From an uncultured Collinsella sp. (GTDB taxonomy: Bacteria > Actinomycetota > Coriobacteriia > Coriobacteriales > Coriobacteriaceae): a DNA stretch of 64,000 nt. The position numbers were made by a program, and so were the translations under genes. Position 1 is the stretch's first letter, and each line of letters starts with the position of its first letter. The stretch spans positions 1 to 64,000 of the forward strand of contig UQLD01000008.1 in NCBI GenBank assembly GCA_900541855.1, read 5' to 3'. Positions 27,639-37,402 of this stretch are shown in pieces. The notes beneath the pieces were generated by a model. It searched no databases. It saw nothing but the letters and a program-made list of their open reading frames with translations, and was not told where the DNA came from.

Positions 27639-27827
27639 ATGTCCAAAGTTTGCGAAGTTTGCGGTAAGCACCCCGTTGCCGGTCGCTCCATCAGCCACTC
27701 TCACCGCGTCACCAACCGTAAGTTCCGCCCCAACATCCAGCGCGTTTACGTCGTCGTCGATGGTCACCGTCGCAAGATGAACGTTTGCTCCACCTGCCTC
27801 AAGTCCGGCAAGGTTGCGCGCTCGTAA
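27639..27827 (+). CDS. rpmB: 50S ribosomal protein L28
   Basis: A 62-residue ribosomal protein beginning SKVCEVCGKHPVAGRSISHSH and ending CSTCLKSGKVARS. The two cysteine pairs (CEVC and CSTC) mark the zinc-binding (C+) form of L28. The ATG follows AAGGAGGG. The gene is alone on the plus strand, diverging from the pyr operon, with its own terminator. Confidence 0.95.
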   Translation: MSKVCEVCGKHPVAGRSISHSHRVTNRKFRPNIQRVYVVVDGHRRKMNVCSTCLKSGKVARS

Positions 27828-27895
27828 ATAAGGTCTTACCAACAAGTACCTCGGACTCTCCGGGTCAAAGACCTCGCGTTCATATAGAACTTACC

Positions 27896-27929
27896 AAAGG
27901 CGCCCTCCCCTACGGAGGGCGCCTTTTTG
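27896..27929 (+). terminator. intrinsic terminator of rpmB
   Basis: An 11-bp GC-rich stem (AGGCGCCCTCC / GGAGGGCGCCT) followed by TTTTT, about 70 bases after the gene. Confidence 0.85.
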
Positions 27930-27931
27930 CA

Positions 27932-27948
27932 CTCATTGGGGACAGACT
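27932..27948. repeat. left copy of a perfect 17-bp inverted repeat
   Basis: CTCATTGGGGACAGACT pairs exactly with 28160-28176. It bounds a 245-base segment that contains a RAYT transposase remnant. Confidence 0.85.
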
Positions 27949-28037
27949 TATATGAGGGTTTGCAGATGTCAAAGGGATCATAGCGCAGCTGGTATGCCTT
28001 GTAACTAACGGTACGCCTCGAGCGAGTCGGACGCACC

Positions 28038-28154
28038 TTACACGGGATTGAAATGGATGTAATCGAGTAGCTGCACCGCCTGTGTGTCCGACTCAACCGC
28101 GACCCGCGAATAGCGATTATCAAACAGATGTCCCGTTTTCCCATTGAAATACTC
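28038..28154 (-). pseudogene. fragment of a HUH (Y1) transposase, RAYT-like
   Basis: A 38-codon stretch on the minus strand reads EYFNGKTGHLFDNRYSRVAVESD and, after a few residues, LLDYIHFNPV before a TAA. This matches the central part of IS200/RAYT-type transposases (the helix with the catalytic tyrosine, GHLF-RY and YIH-NPV). The N-terminal HUH part and the C-terminus are missing, so it is a relic. Exact 17-bp inverted repeats enclose it. The family match is by eye. Confidence 0.7.
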
Positions 28155-28159
28155 ATGAG

Positions 28160-28176
28160 AGTCTGTCCCCAATGAG
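28160..28176. repeat. right copy of a perfect 17-bp inverted repeat
   Basis: AGTCTGTCCCCAATGAG, the exact reverse complement of 27932-27948. Confidence 0.85.
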
Positions 28177-28208
28177 CGGGGCGATGCAGCAGGCAGATAG
28201 TTTTAGTT

Positions 28209-28236
28209 AAAACGCTTCAGTTTATTGAAGCGTTTT
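28209..28236. other. perfect 11-bp stem-loop upstream of adhE
   Basis: AAAACGCTTCA, GTTTAT loop, TGAAGCGTTTT. With A-runs on one side and T-runs on the other it could terminate transcription in both directions, isolating adhE from the relic. It could also be an operator, about 50 bases before the -10. Confidence 0.5.
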
Positions 28237-28278
28237 AGTGTGCCTTTTACGGGAATCTTACCGTTCACCGAATAATTT

Positions 28279-28294
28279 CTTGCTATCATGCAAG
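28279..28294 (+). promoter_or_regulatory. candidate extended -10 promoter of adhE within an inverted repeat
   Basis: TGCTATCAT (28281-28289) is an extended -10, about 40 bases before the adhE start. It is enclosed by CTTGC / GCAAG, so a repressor bound there would block the promoter. It does not match the usual Rex consensus. Confidence 0.45.
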
Positions 28295-28329
28295 GCGTAG
28301 GGTAAATCTCCGATCGCAAGGAGACACAA

Positions 28330-30978
28330 ATGGTGAAAAAGTCACCGGAAAACACTACTCCCGCAATTGTGGACAACGTAGAGGCGCTTGAGGCTAAGCT
28401 CGCTCAGATGCGAGAGGCCCAGGCGCTTTTTGCTACGTACACGCAGGAGCAGGTCGACAAGATCTTCTATGAGGCCGCCATGGCCGCCAACAAGGCTCGT
28501 ATCCCGTTGGCGAAGATGGCCATCGAGGAGACCGGCCGCGGCGTTCTTGAGGACAAGGTCATCAAGAACCACTACGCCGCAGAGTACATCTACAACGCTT
28601 ACAAGAATACCAAGACCTGTGGTGTCCTGGAGCGCGACGAGGCTTACGGCATCACCAAGATCGCCGAGCCCATCGGCATCGTGGGCGCCGTCATCCCGAC
28701 GACCAACCCCACCTCCACCGCGATCTTCAAGACGCTGATCTGCCTGAAGACCCGCAACGCCATCATCATCTCCCCGCACCCGGCTGCCGCCAAGTGCACC
28801 ATCGCCGCCGCCAAGCTCGTGCTTGACGCCGCCGTCAAGGCCGGCGCCCCCGAGGGCATCATCGGCTGGGTCGATGTCCCCTCCATCGAGCTGACTAACA
28901 TGGTCATGCGCGACGTCGACATCATCCTCGCCACCGGTGGCCCGGGCATGGTCAAGGCCGCCTACTCCTCGGGCAAGCCCGCCCTGGGCGTTGGCGCCGG
29001 TAACACCCCGGTCGTCATCGACGACACCGCCGACGTTCTGCTCGCAGTCAACTCCATCATCCACTCCAAGACCTTCGACAACGGCATGATCTGCGCTTCC
29101 GAGCAGTCCGTGACCGTCATCGACACCATCTACGACCAGGTCAAGGCCGAGTTCCAGAAGCGCGGCTGCTACTTCGTCAAGCAGGGTGCCGAGATGGAGG
29201 CCCTGCGTGCCGCCATGTTCAAGAACGGCGCCCTCGATCACCGCATCCCCGGCATGGCTGCCGCCAAGATCGCCGAGCTCGCCGGCATCGAGGTTCCCGC
29301 CAAGACTAAGATCCTGATCGCCGAGGTCACCTCCACCGACCCCGCCAAGGAGGAGTTCTCCCACGAGAAGCTCTCCCCGGTCCTGGCCATGTACCACGCC
29401 AAGGACTTCCAGGAGGCCGTCGACAAGGCCGAGCACCTGGTGCTCGCCGGTGGCCCGGGCCACACCGCCTCTCTGTACGTGCACCCCGCCCAGGCCGAGA
29501 AGATCAGCCTGTTCGAGCACGTCATGAAGGCCTGCCGCATCGTCATCAACACCCCGTCCTCGCACGGTGGCATCGGTGACCTGTACAACTTTGGCATGAA
29601 GCCGTCTCTGACCCTGGGCTGCGGCTCCTGGGGCGGCAACTCCGTCTCCGAGAACGTTGGGGTGAAGCACTTGATCAACGTTAAGACTGTGGCCGAGCGC
29701 CGTGAGAACATGCTGTGGTTCCGCGCTCCCGAGAAGGTCTACTTCAAGAAGGGTTCCACGCCCGTCGCCCTCGACGAGCTTGGCAACGTCATGGGCAAGA
29801 AGCGCGCCTTCATCGTCACCGACCAGTTCCTCTTCAAGAATGGCAACACCCGCGCCATCGAGGCCAAGCTCGACGAGATGGGCATCGCCCACGACTGCTT
29901 CTACGACGTCGAGCCCGATCCGTCGCTGCAGTGCGCACGTCGCGGCGCCAAGCAGATGGCTCTCTTTGAGCCGGACGTCATCATCGCCGTCGGCGGTGGC
30001 TCCGCTATGGACGCCGGCAAGATCATGTGGATGATGTACGAGCACCCCGAGTGCAAGTTTGAGGACATGGCCATGGACTTCATGGACATCCGCAAGCGTA
30101 TCTTCACCTTCCCCGAGATGGGCAAGAAGGCCTACTTCGTCGCCGTCCCGACCTCCTCGGGTACCGGCTCCGAGTGCACGCCGTTCGCCATCATCACCGA
30201 CAAGGAGACCGGCATCAAGTGGCCGCTCGCCGACTACGCGCTGCTCCCCAACATGGCTATCGTCGACGCCGACAACTGCATGACCGCCCCGCGCGGCCTG
30301 ACCGCTGCCTCCGGCATCGACGTCATGACCCACGCCATCGAGTCCTACGTCTCCATCATGGCTTCCGACTACACCAAGGGCCTCTCCGAGCGCGCTGCCA
30401 AGCTCGTCTTTGAGAACCTGCCCTCCAGCTTCACGAACGGCGCCAAGGACCCGCACGCCCGCGAGGAGATGCACAACGCCTCCTGCATGGCCGGTATGGC
30501 CTTCGCCAACGCCTTCCTGGGCCTCAACCACTCCATGGCTCACAAGCTCGGCGCTTTCCATCACCTGCCCCACGGCATCGCTAACGCCGTCATCCTGACC
30601 CGCGTCATGCGCTACAACGCCGCCGAGGCTCCCGTCAAGATGGGTACCTTCTCCCAGTATCCTTACCCCAACGCGCTGCACAACTACGCCGAGATGGCCA
30701 AGTACTGCGGCATCGAGGGCAAGGACGACAAGGAGGTCTTCGAGAACTTCATCACGAAGCTCGAGGAGCTCAAGGACTTCATCGGTGTCAAGAAGACCAT
30801 CGCCGACTACGGTGTTGACGAGCAGTACTTCCTCGACACCCTCGACGAGATGACCGAGCAGGCATTCAACGACCAGTGCACCGGCGCTAACCCGCGCTAC
30901 CCGCTCATGAGCGAGATCAAGGAGCTCTACCTGGACGCCTACTACGGCCGCGAGCCCCAGGACTACGCCGTCTGCTAG
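28330..30978 (+). CDS. adhE: Bifunctional acetaldehyde-CoA / alcohol dehydrogenase
   Basis: An 882-residue fusion enzyme that reduces acetyl-CoA to ethanol in two NADH-dependent steps and regenerates NAD in fermentation. The N-terminal aldehyde dehydrogenase half (about 15-450) has the active cysteine in DNGMICASEQSV. The C-terminal iron alcohol dehydrogenase half (about 460-870) has GGGSAMDAGK, PTSSGTGSECTP and the metal-binding NHSMAHKLGAFHHLPHG. The ATG follows AAGGAG. Codon use is highly biased to C- and G-ending codons, as in strongly expressed genes. Confidence 0.97.
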   Translation: MVKKSPENTTPAIVDNVEALEAKLAQMREAQALFATYTQEQVDKIFYEAAMAANKARIPLAKMAIEETGRGVLEDKVIKNHYAAEYIYNAYKNTKTCGVLERDEAYGITKIAEPIGIVGAVIPTTNPTSTAIFKTLICLKTRNAIIISPHPAAAKCTIAAAKLVLDAAVKAGAPEGIIGWVDVPSIELTNMVMRDVDIILATGGPGMVKAAYSSGKPALGVGAGNTPVVIDDTADVLLAVNSIIHSKTFDNGMICASEQSVTVIDTIYDQVKAEFQKRGCYFVKQGAEMEALRAAMFKNGALDHRIPGMAAAKIAELAGIEVPAKTKILIAEVTSTDPAKEEFSHEKLSPVLAMYHAKDFQEAVDKAEHLVLAGGPGHTASLYVHPAQAEKISLFEHVMKACRIVINTPSSHGGIGDLYNFGMKPSLTLGCGSWGGNSVSENVGVKHLINVKTVAERRENMLWFRAPEKVYFKKGSTPVALDELGNVMGKKRAFIVTDQFLFKNGNTRAIEAKLDEMGIAHDCFYDVEPDPSLQCARRGAKQMALFEPDVIIAVGGGSAMDAGKIMWMMYEHPECKFEDMAMDFMDIRKRIFTFPEMGKKAYFVAVPTSSGTGSECTPFAIITDKETGIKWPLADYALLPNMAIVDADNCMTAPRGLTAASGIDVMTHAIESYVSIMASDYTKGLSERAAKLVFENLPSSFTNGAKDPHAREEMHNASCMAGMAFANAFLGLNHSMAHKLGAFHHLPHGIANAVILTRVMRYNAAEAPVKMGTFSQYPYPNALHNYAEMAKYCGIEGKDDKEVFENFITKLEELKDFIGVKKTIADYGVDEQYFLDTLDEMTEQAFNDQCTGANPRYPLMSEIKELYLDAYYGREPQDYAVC

Positions 30979-30995
30979 TTTTTAGCACGGTTTTT

Positions 30996-31038
30996 TGCGG
31001 CGGGGGTGCACGGGTGTTTCACACACCCCCGCCGTCGC
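30996..31038 (+). other. GC-rich stem-loop after adhE
   Basis: GGCGGGGGTG and CACCCCCGCC pair around a loop of about 16 bases, just after adhE. There is no U-run afterwards, so partial termination or mRNA 3'-end protection is more likely than a full stop. The next gene may be transcribed by read-through. Confidence 0.45.
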
Positions 31039-31067
31039 TTCTATCGCATCGTTGAAAGGATGCAACC

Positions 31068-31832
31068 ATGCTGCTACCCGATTCCAAGACCGAGCTCGTC
31101 CGCCGTGGCAACAAGGTCGTTTACGACCTGGGCGACAAGATCGTCAAGGTCTTTAACGAGACCAAGCCTGTCTCCGACGTGTTCAACGAGGCTTTGAATC
31201 TTGCCCGCATCAATGAGTGCGGCATCCGCAGCCCCAAGGCTCTCGAGGTTTCCCAGCTCGAGAACGCCAACGGCTGGGCGCTCGTGACCGAGAAGGTTCC
31301 GGGCACCACCCTTGCCGAGAAGATGACTGCCGAGCCCCAGCGCTTTGGTGAGTACCTCGAGATGTTCGTCGACCTCCAGATCGAGATCCACGGCTACACC
31401 TCCCCGCTGCTCAACCGTCAGCGCGACAAGTTCGCCCGCATGATCGACAGCCTTGATCAGCTCAATGCCACCACGCGCTACAACCTTCAGGAGCGTCTGG
31501 ACGGCATGACCAAGGAGTTCAAGGTCTGCCACGGCGACTTCAACCCCTCCAACGTCATCGTCGGCGACGACGGCCAGCTCTATGTGTGCGACTGGGCACA
31601 CGCCACCCAGGGCTCCCCTGCTGCCGACGTTGCCACCACCTACCTGCTCTTTGCCCTCAACAGCAAGGACCAGGCCGAGGCCTACCTGGAGCTCTACTGC
31701 GACCGTGCCGACATGCCCATGCAGGTCGTGCGTCAGTGGACGAGCATCGTCGCCGCTTCCGAGCTCGCTCGTAATCGCAACGTGAACGATGAGTTCCTGA
31801 AGAACTGGATCGACGTCGTCGATTATCAGTAA
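31068..31832 (+). CDS. Aminoglycoside phosphotransferase-like kinase (TIGR02172-type)
   Basis: A 254-residue protein with the kinase-like fold of the APH family. The nucleotide-binding lobe has VVYDLGDKIVKVFNE (about 15-30). The catalytic loop is CHGDFNPSNVIV (about 158-169) and the metal-binding motif is CDWAHATQG (about 178-186). The substrate is unknown: close relatives are annotated only as phosphotransferase or TIGR02172 family. It lies 90 bases after adhE on the same strand and ends at a strong terminator, so adhE and this gene may form a unit. The ATG follows AAAGGA. Confidence 0.8.
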   Translation: MLLPDSKTELVRRGNKVVYDLGDKIVKVFNETKPVSDVFNEALNLARINECGIRSPKALEVSQLENANGWALVTEKVPGTTLAEKMTAEPQRFGEYLEMFVDLQIEIHGYTSPLLNRQRDKFARMIDSLDQLNATTRYNLQERLDGMTKEFKVCHGDFNPSNVIVGDDGQLYVCDWAHATQGSPAADVATTYLLFALNSKDQAEAYLELYCDRADMPMQVVRQWTSIVAASELARNRNVNDEFLKNWIDVVDYQ

Positions 31833-31868
31833 TATCTGAGCGATTTATTTCGCATCGGAGGCACAAGG

Positions 31869-31908
31869 AAAACCCCGCAGCTCGCATGGGCTGTGGGGTT
31901 TTCCTTTT
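31869..31908 (+). terminator. intrinsic terminator after the APH-like gene
   Basis: Stem AAAACCCC-CAGC / GCTG-GGGGTTTT with one mismatch, followed by CCTTTT. Confidence 0.8.
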
Positions 31909-31935
31909 AGATATCGAAGATGCTACAAGATAATA

Positions 31936-31979
31936 GGACGGCCCCGCATCTCCCCGATTGGAGAAATGCGGGGCCGTCC
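31936..31979 (-). terminator. probable terminator of proS
   Basis: A perfect 14-bp stem (GGACGGCCCCGCAT / ATGCGGGGCCGTCC) with a 16-base loop lies 30 bases past the proS stop. The minus-strand tail is TATTATCTT, only modestly U-rich. Confidence 0.65.
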
Positions 31980-32009
31980 CACATATCGAACTACAAGCGA
32001 AATCGTCGA

Positions 32010-33731
<1,722 letters not shown>

Positions 33732-34814
33732 TTATTTCTCCTCAATAAGCTTGTCGACCTCTGCCATAAGCGCGTCGACAATTTGGTCCTCAGCTACTTT
33801 ACCAATGATCTGGCCATGCGAAAAGAGCAAGGCCTGACCACGTCCGCAAGCAACGCCCAGGTCGGCATCAGAAGCCTCGCCGGGGCCATTAACGGCACAT
33901 CCCATAACGGCAATCGAAAGCGGCGCGGTATAGTTCTTAAGCCGCTCGGTTACTTCCTCGGCAATGGGAATAAGGTTAACCTGGCAGCGGGCGCACGTGG
34001 GGCACGAGACAATCTCGGGGCCACGGCGACGCAGGCCCAACGACTGCAGAATACCCCAGGCAACCGGCGGCTCCTCAACCGGATCGGCTGTGAGCGACAC
34101 ACGCATGGTGTCGCCAATGCCTTCGGAAAGCAAGATACCCAAGCCTACAGAGCTCTTGATGGTGCCCTGGAGCTTGGTCCCCGCCTCCGTCACGCCCAGG
34201 TGAAGCGGAACGTGGGGAATCTCACGCGACAGGGCTCGATAGGTATCGAGCGTCGTTTGCACGCTATGGGCCTTGGCCGAAAGCACAATGTTCGTAAAGC
34301 CGCGGTCCTCAAAGTGCTTGACGAAGCGCTCGCTCGACATCACGAGCTTTTCGGGCTGCGTGAGGTCGTCGCGCTCGGCGATATCCTGCTCAAGCGAACC
34401 AGCGTTGACACCGATGCGAATTGCGCAGCCCGCAGCACCCGCGGCATCGATGACAGCATCGACCTTGGCCCAATCGCCGATATTACCGGGATTGATGCGG
34501 AGCTTGGCGGCACCGGCCTCCACAGCGCCAATGGCCAGCTTGTGGTTAAAGTGGATATCGGCAACGATTGGCACCGGAGACTCGGCACAGATGGTGCGGA
34601 AACCCTCAAGCGCGGCCTCAGTGGGCACGCTCACACGCACGATATCGCAGCCAGCCTGCGCCAACGCGCACACTTGCGCAAGTGTTGCCTTGACATCAGC
34701 GGTATCGGTGCAGGTCATGGATTGGACCACCACCGGCGCACCGCCACCGATCTGCACACCGCCCACATGCACGGGGCGCGTCAAATCGCGAGGCAAAGGA
34801 TGGGATAAAGACAA
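33732..34814 (-). CDS. ispG: 4-hydroxy-3-methylbut-2-en-1-yl diphosphate synthase
   Basis: A [4Fe-4S] enzyme of about 360 residues for the penultimate MEP-pathway step. The TIM-barrel part has VVVQSMTCTDT and KLRINPGNIGD. The cluster ligands are in CPTCARCQVNL and the C-terminal GCAVNGPGEASDAD. The start is TTG at 34814, preceded by GGGGAG at 8 bases. The longer frame to 34901 reads through the end of rseP. Confidence 0.92.
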   Translation of the reverse strand: MSLSHPLPRDLTRPVHVGGVQIGGGAPVVVQSMTCTDTADVKATLAQVCALAQAGCDIVRVSVPTEAALEGFRTICAESPVPIVADIHFNHKLAIGAVEAGAAKLRINPGNIGDWAKVDAVIDAAGAAGCAIRIGVNAGSLEQDIAERDDLTQPEKLVMSSERFVKHFEDRGFTNIVLSAKAHSVQTTLDTYRALSREIPHVPLHLGVTEAGTKLQGTIKSSVGLGILLSEGIGDTMRVSLTADPVEEPPVAWGILQSLGLRRRGPEIVSCPTCARCQVNLIPIAEEVTERLKNYTAPLSIAVMGCAVNGPGEASDADLGVACGRGQALLFSHGQIIGKVAEDQIVDALMAEVDKLIEEK

Positions 34815-34827
34815 TCCAAACACTCCC

Positions 34828-36189
34828 CTACAGAATAAATCGAAGGATGTCGGAACGAAGCATATAGACAAACAGCAGCACAAAGAGCGCGATGCCCACA
34901 TAGCTCACAATCGTCTGGACCTTGAGCGGAAGCTCGCGGCCCACAATCTTTTGAATGATCTCGATGACCAGCTTGCCGCCATCGAGTGGTGGGATGGGCA
35001 GCAGGTTCATAAAGCCAAGCGAGAACGAAATGAGGGCGGCAAACGAAAGGAATGTGGCAGGACCGGCAGCAGCAGCCTGTGAGGACATAACGCTAATACC
35101 CACGATCGAAGAAGACTGATCGAGAATCTCCATCGTATGCTGCGGCTGGAGCAGGCGCATCACGCCCTCCGCGGTCTGCACAACATAGGAGAATGACAGA
35201 CGCGCCGAGGTGATGGGGTCCAAACGGACTACCTGCGTAGAGGCATACACACCTAGGCGCTCGTCCTCTTTGAGCGCAACCGTGGTCGAATGCTGCTTGC
35301 CGTCACGCTCGTACTCGATGGCGATATCGTCCTTACCGGCGGCCTTGCCGATGGCATCGTAAACGTTCATCCATGTGGAGCACGATACACCGTCAACCGA
35401 AAGGATCGCATCACCAGCCTCGATACCCGCCTTGGCGGCAATAGACCCCTCGTCAACCTGACCGATCACGTTGGTATCGATCGGCACGGTGACGCCCGCA
35501 ATGGAATAGATGCTCATAAGCAGCAAAAAACCCGTCAGGATATTGACGAGAATGCCCGCGAGCAGCATAAAGGCGCGCTTGAGAAAGCCCTGGCCAAGAT
35601 AAGTGTGCGAGCGCTCTTGCGCCAAGAAATCAGCCTCGCCGCACGGCAGCTCCCACACATCGCCCTCGGCAGTCGCATGCTCTCGATCGAACCGGCGGCC
35701 GTCAAAGGTGGTGTAACCCGCCGCGTCTCGCGGCAGCGTCTGATACTTGGTGGGATAGTAGCTCGGCGAGGGTTTCTCCCCTTCCTCATACCAGGGAGCG
35801 ATGGAGCCCCAGCCCAGCAACAGAGCACAAGCCTCGAGCACATCCTCCTCGGAAAGCTCGAGCTCGACAGCAAGGTCGGCCACGGTCACGCGACCATGAC
35901 GGTAGATAGCCGCGAGCACGCGATCGGCGCAGGAGACATCGGTCGGATCCATACCGCAGATGGCAGCGTAGCCACCCAGCAGCAGCGGGGTCACGCCAAA
36001 CTTGGTTCCAATGCGACGCGACGTGTAATGGATGTCAAAGCGGCACGGCAGGCCCAAAAAGAACTCGGTCACACGGACGCCGCAGGCACGCGCCGCCAAA
36101 AAGTGGCCGCCCTCGTGCAAAAACACGAGGACGGAAAGCATCAGCAGGCCCCAAAAGACCGATGAGAGAACGCTCAGAACAGTATCCAT
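34828..36189 (-). CDS. rseP: Site-2 protease RseP (M50) with inserted winged-helix-like region
   Basis: A 453-residue intramembrane zinc protease that cuts membrane-bound regulators such as anti-sigma factors. Zinc ligands are in HEGGH (25-29) in the first membrane helix and in PPLDGG near the C-terminus. A PDZ domain is at about 235-310. Between the GGYAAICGMD segment and the second helix (about 83-195) is an insertion of some 110 residues whose first part (90-127: RVTVADLAVELELSEEDVLEACALL) resembles a winged helix. Typical RseP has only a short linker there. The ATG at 36189 is preferred; a TTG at 36204 is too close to the ribosome binding site. Confidence 0.92.
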   Translation of the reverse strand: MDTVLSVLSSVFWGLLMLSVLVFLHEGGHFLAARACGVRVTEFFLGLPCRFDIHYTSRRIGTKFGVTPLLLGGYAAICGMDPTDVSCADRVLAAIYRHGRVTVADLAVELELSEEDVLEACALLLGWGSIAPWYEEGEKPSPSYYPTKYQTLPRDAAGYTTFDGRRFDREHATAEGDVWELPCGEADFLAQERSHTYLGQGFLKRAFMLLAGILVNILTGFLLLMSIYSIAGVTVPIDTNVIGQVDEGSIAAKAGIEAGDAILSVDGVSCSTWMNVYDAIGKAAGKDDIAIEYERDGKQHSTTVALKEDERLGVYASTQVVRLDPITSARLSFSYVVQTAEGVMRLLQPQHTMEILDQSSSIVGISVMSSQAAAAGPATFLSFAALISFSLGFMNLLPIPPLDGGKLVIEIIQKIVGRELPLKVQTIVSYVGIALFVLLFVYMLRSDILRFIL

Positions 36190-36214
36190 AAAACGAAAAA
36201 GCAATCCTTATGGG

Positions 36215-37402
36215 TTAGGAACGGGTTGCGGAGAGTACCTGCGCAGCCTTTTCACGCGCCCACGCATCGATGTCGCGAAGCTGCTCAAACGAATCGACCG
36301 TCTGCATATCGTGGGCATCCATGCAGGATTCCACAATGCGATCGATATCGGTAAAGCTGCAGCCATCGTGCAGGAAGGCATCGACGGCGACCTCGTTGGC
36401 GGCATTGAGCACGCACGGCATGGTGCCACCCGTCTTGCCGGCACGCTCGGCCAGTGCCAGACAGCGGAAGGTATCCATGTCGGCAGCATCAAACGTGAGC
36501 TGCCCCAGCTCGCGGAATTCGATACGAGGCGCCGGGGTATCCCAACGCTCGGGATACGAGAACGCGAACTGGATGGGAATACGCATGTCGGAAGCACCGA
36601 GATGCGCCATCACGGAGCCGTCGGCAAACTCGACCATAGAGTGAATCTTGGACTGACGCTGCACGACCACGTTAATGAAATCGAGGTCGCAGTTAAACAG
36701 ATGCATGGCCTCAATGCGCTCCAGGCCCTTATTCATGAGGGTGGCGGAGTCGATGGTGATCTTAGCACCCATGGCCCACGTGGGATGTGCGAGGGCATCG
36801 GCACGCGTCACGCGATTTAGCTCGTCGCGCGTGCGGCCAAAGAACGGACCGCCCGAGCAGGTGAGCCAAATACAATGAGCCTCGCGCGGGTTCTCCCCCA
36901 GATAGCACTGGTAGATGGCGGAGTGCTCAGAGTCGACTGGAATAAGCTGGCCCGGTTGCGCCAACGGCATAAGCAAGTCGCCACCGACGACGAGGGACTC
37001 CTTGTTGGCAAGGGCAAGACGCTTATTCGAGGTCAAGGCCGCATGGCTCGCCTCGAGACCGGCGGCACCCACAATAGCGACGAGTACGCAGTCGACATCG
37101 TCGCGACGCGCGAGCTCGCAAACCGCCTGCGCGCCAACGCCGAGCTTCGTTCCCTCGGGCAACTCCTGCAGCACGGCGTCATCGCCATGAGCGACATCGG
37201 CCACGGCAACCGCCGAAACCGAGAACTCGCGGGCAGCGGCAACAAGCTCGGAGGTACTGGAGTTAACGGACAGCGCCGTCACCTGCAGGCGATCGGCATG
37301 CTGGCGGCACACATCGAGCGCCTGGGTGCCGATGGAGCCCGTACAACCCAGGATGGCAACACGGAGGCGTCCATCGGGGCCATACGTCGTCTGGAATGAC
37401 AT
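36215..37402 (-). CDS. dxr: 1-deoxy-D-xylulose 5-phosphate reductoisomerase
   Basis: A 395-residue NADPH enzyme that commits DXP to the MEP pathway. The dinucleotide motif GCTGSIGTQALDV is at about 19-31. The metal and substrate segment VDSEHSAIYQCY, WLTCSGGPF and the C-terminal helical domain are present. The ATG overlaps the cdsA stop (TAATG). Confidence 0.96.
   Translation of the reverse strand: MSFQTTYGPDGRLRVAILGCTGSIGTQALDVCRQHADRLQVTALSVNSSTSELVAAAREFSVSAVAVADVAHGDDAVLQELPEGTKLGVGAQAVCELARRDDVDCVLVAIVGAAGLEASHAALTSNKRLALANKESLVVGGDLLMPLAQPGQLIPVDSEHSAIYQCYLGENPREAHCIWLTCSGGPFFGRTRDELNRVTRADALAHPTWAMGAKITIDSATLMNKGLERIEAMHLFNCDLDFINVVVQRQSKIHSMVEFADGSVMAHLGASDMRIPIQFAFSYPERWDTPAPRIEFRELGQLTFDAADMDTFRCLALAERAGKTGGTMPCVLNAANEVAVDAFLHDGCSFTDIDRIVESCMDAHDMQTVDSFEQLRDIDAWAREKAAQVLSATRS

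Noticed and set aside
27836..28156. A 106-codon minus-strand gene after rpmB
   Set aside because: Its first part is the transposase relic read out of frame, and its second part runs through the rpmB terminator.
28342..30681. Minus-strand open frame of 779 codons opposite adhE
   Set aside because: It is antisense to a full-length AdhE with strong codon bias. No domain is recognisable.
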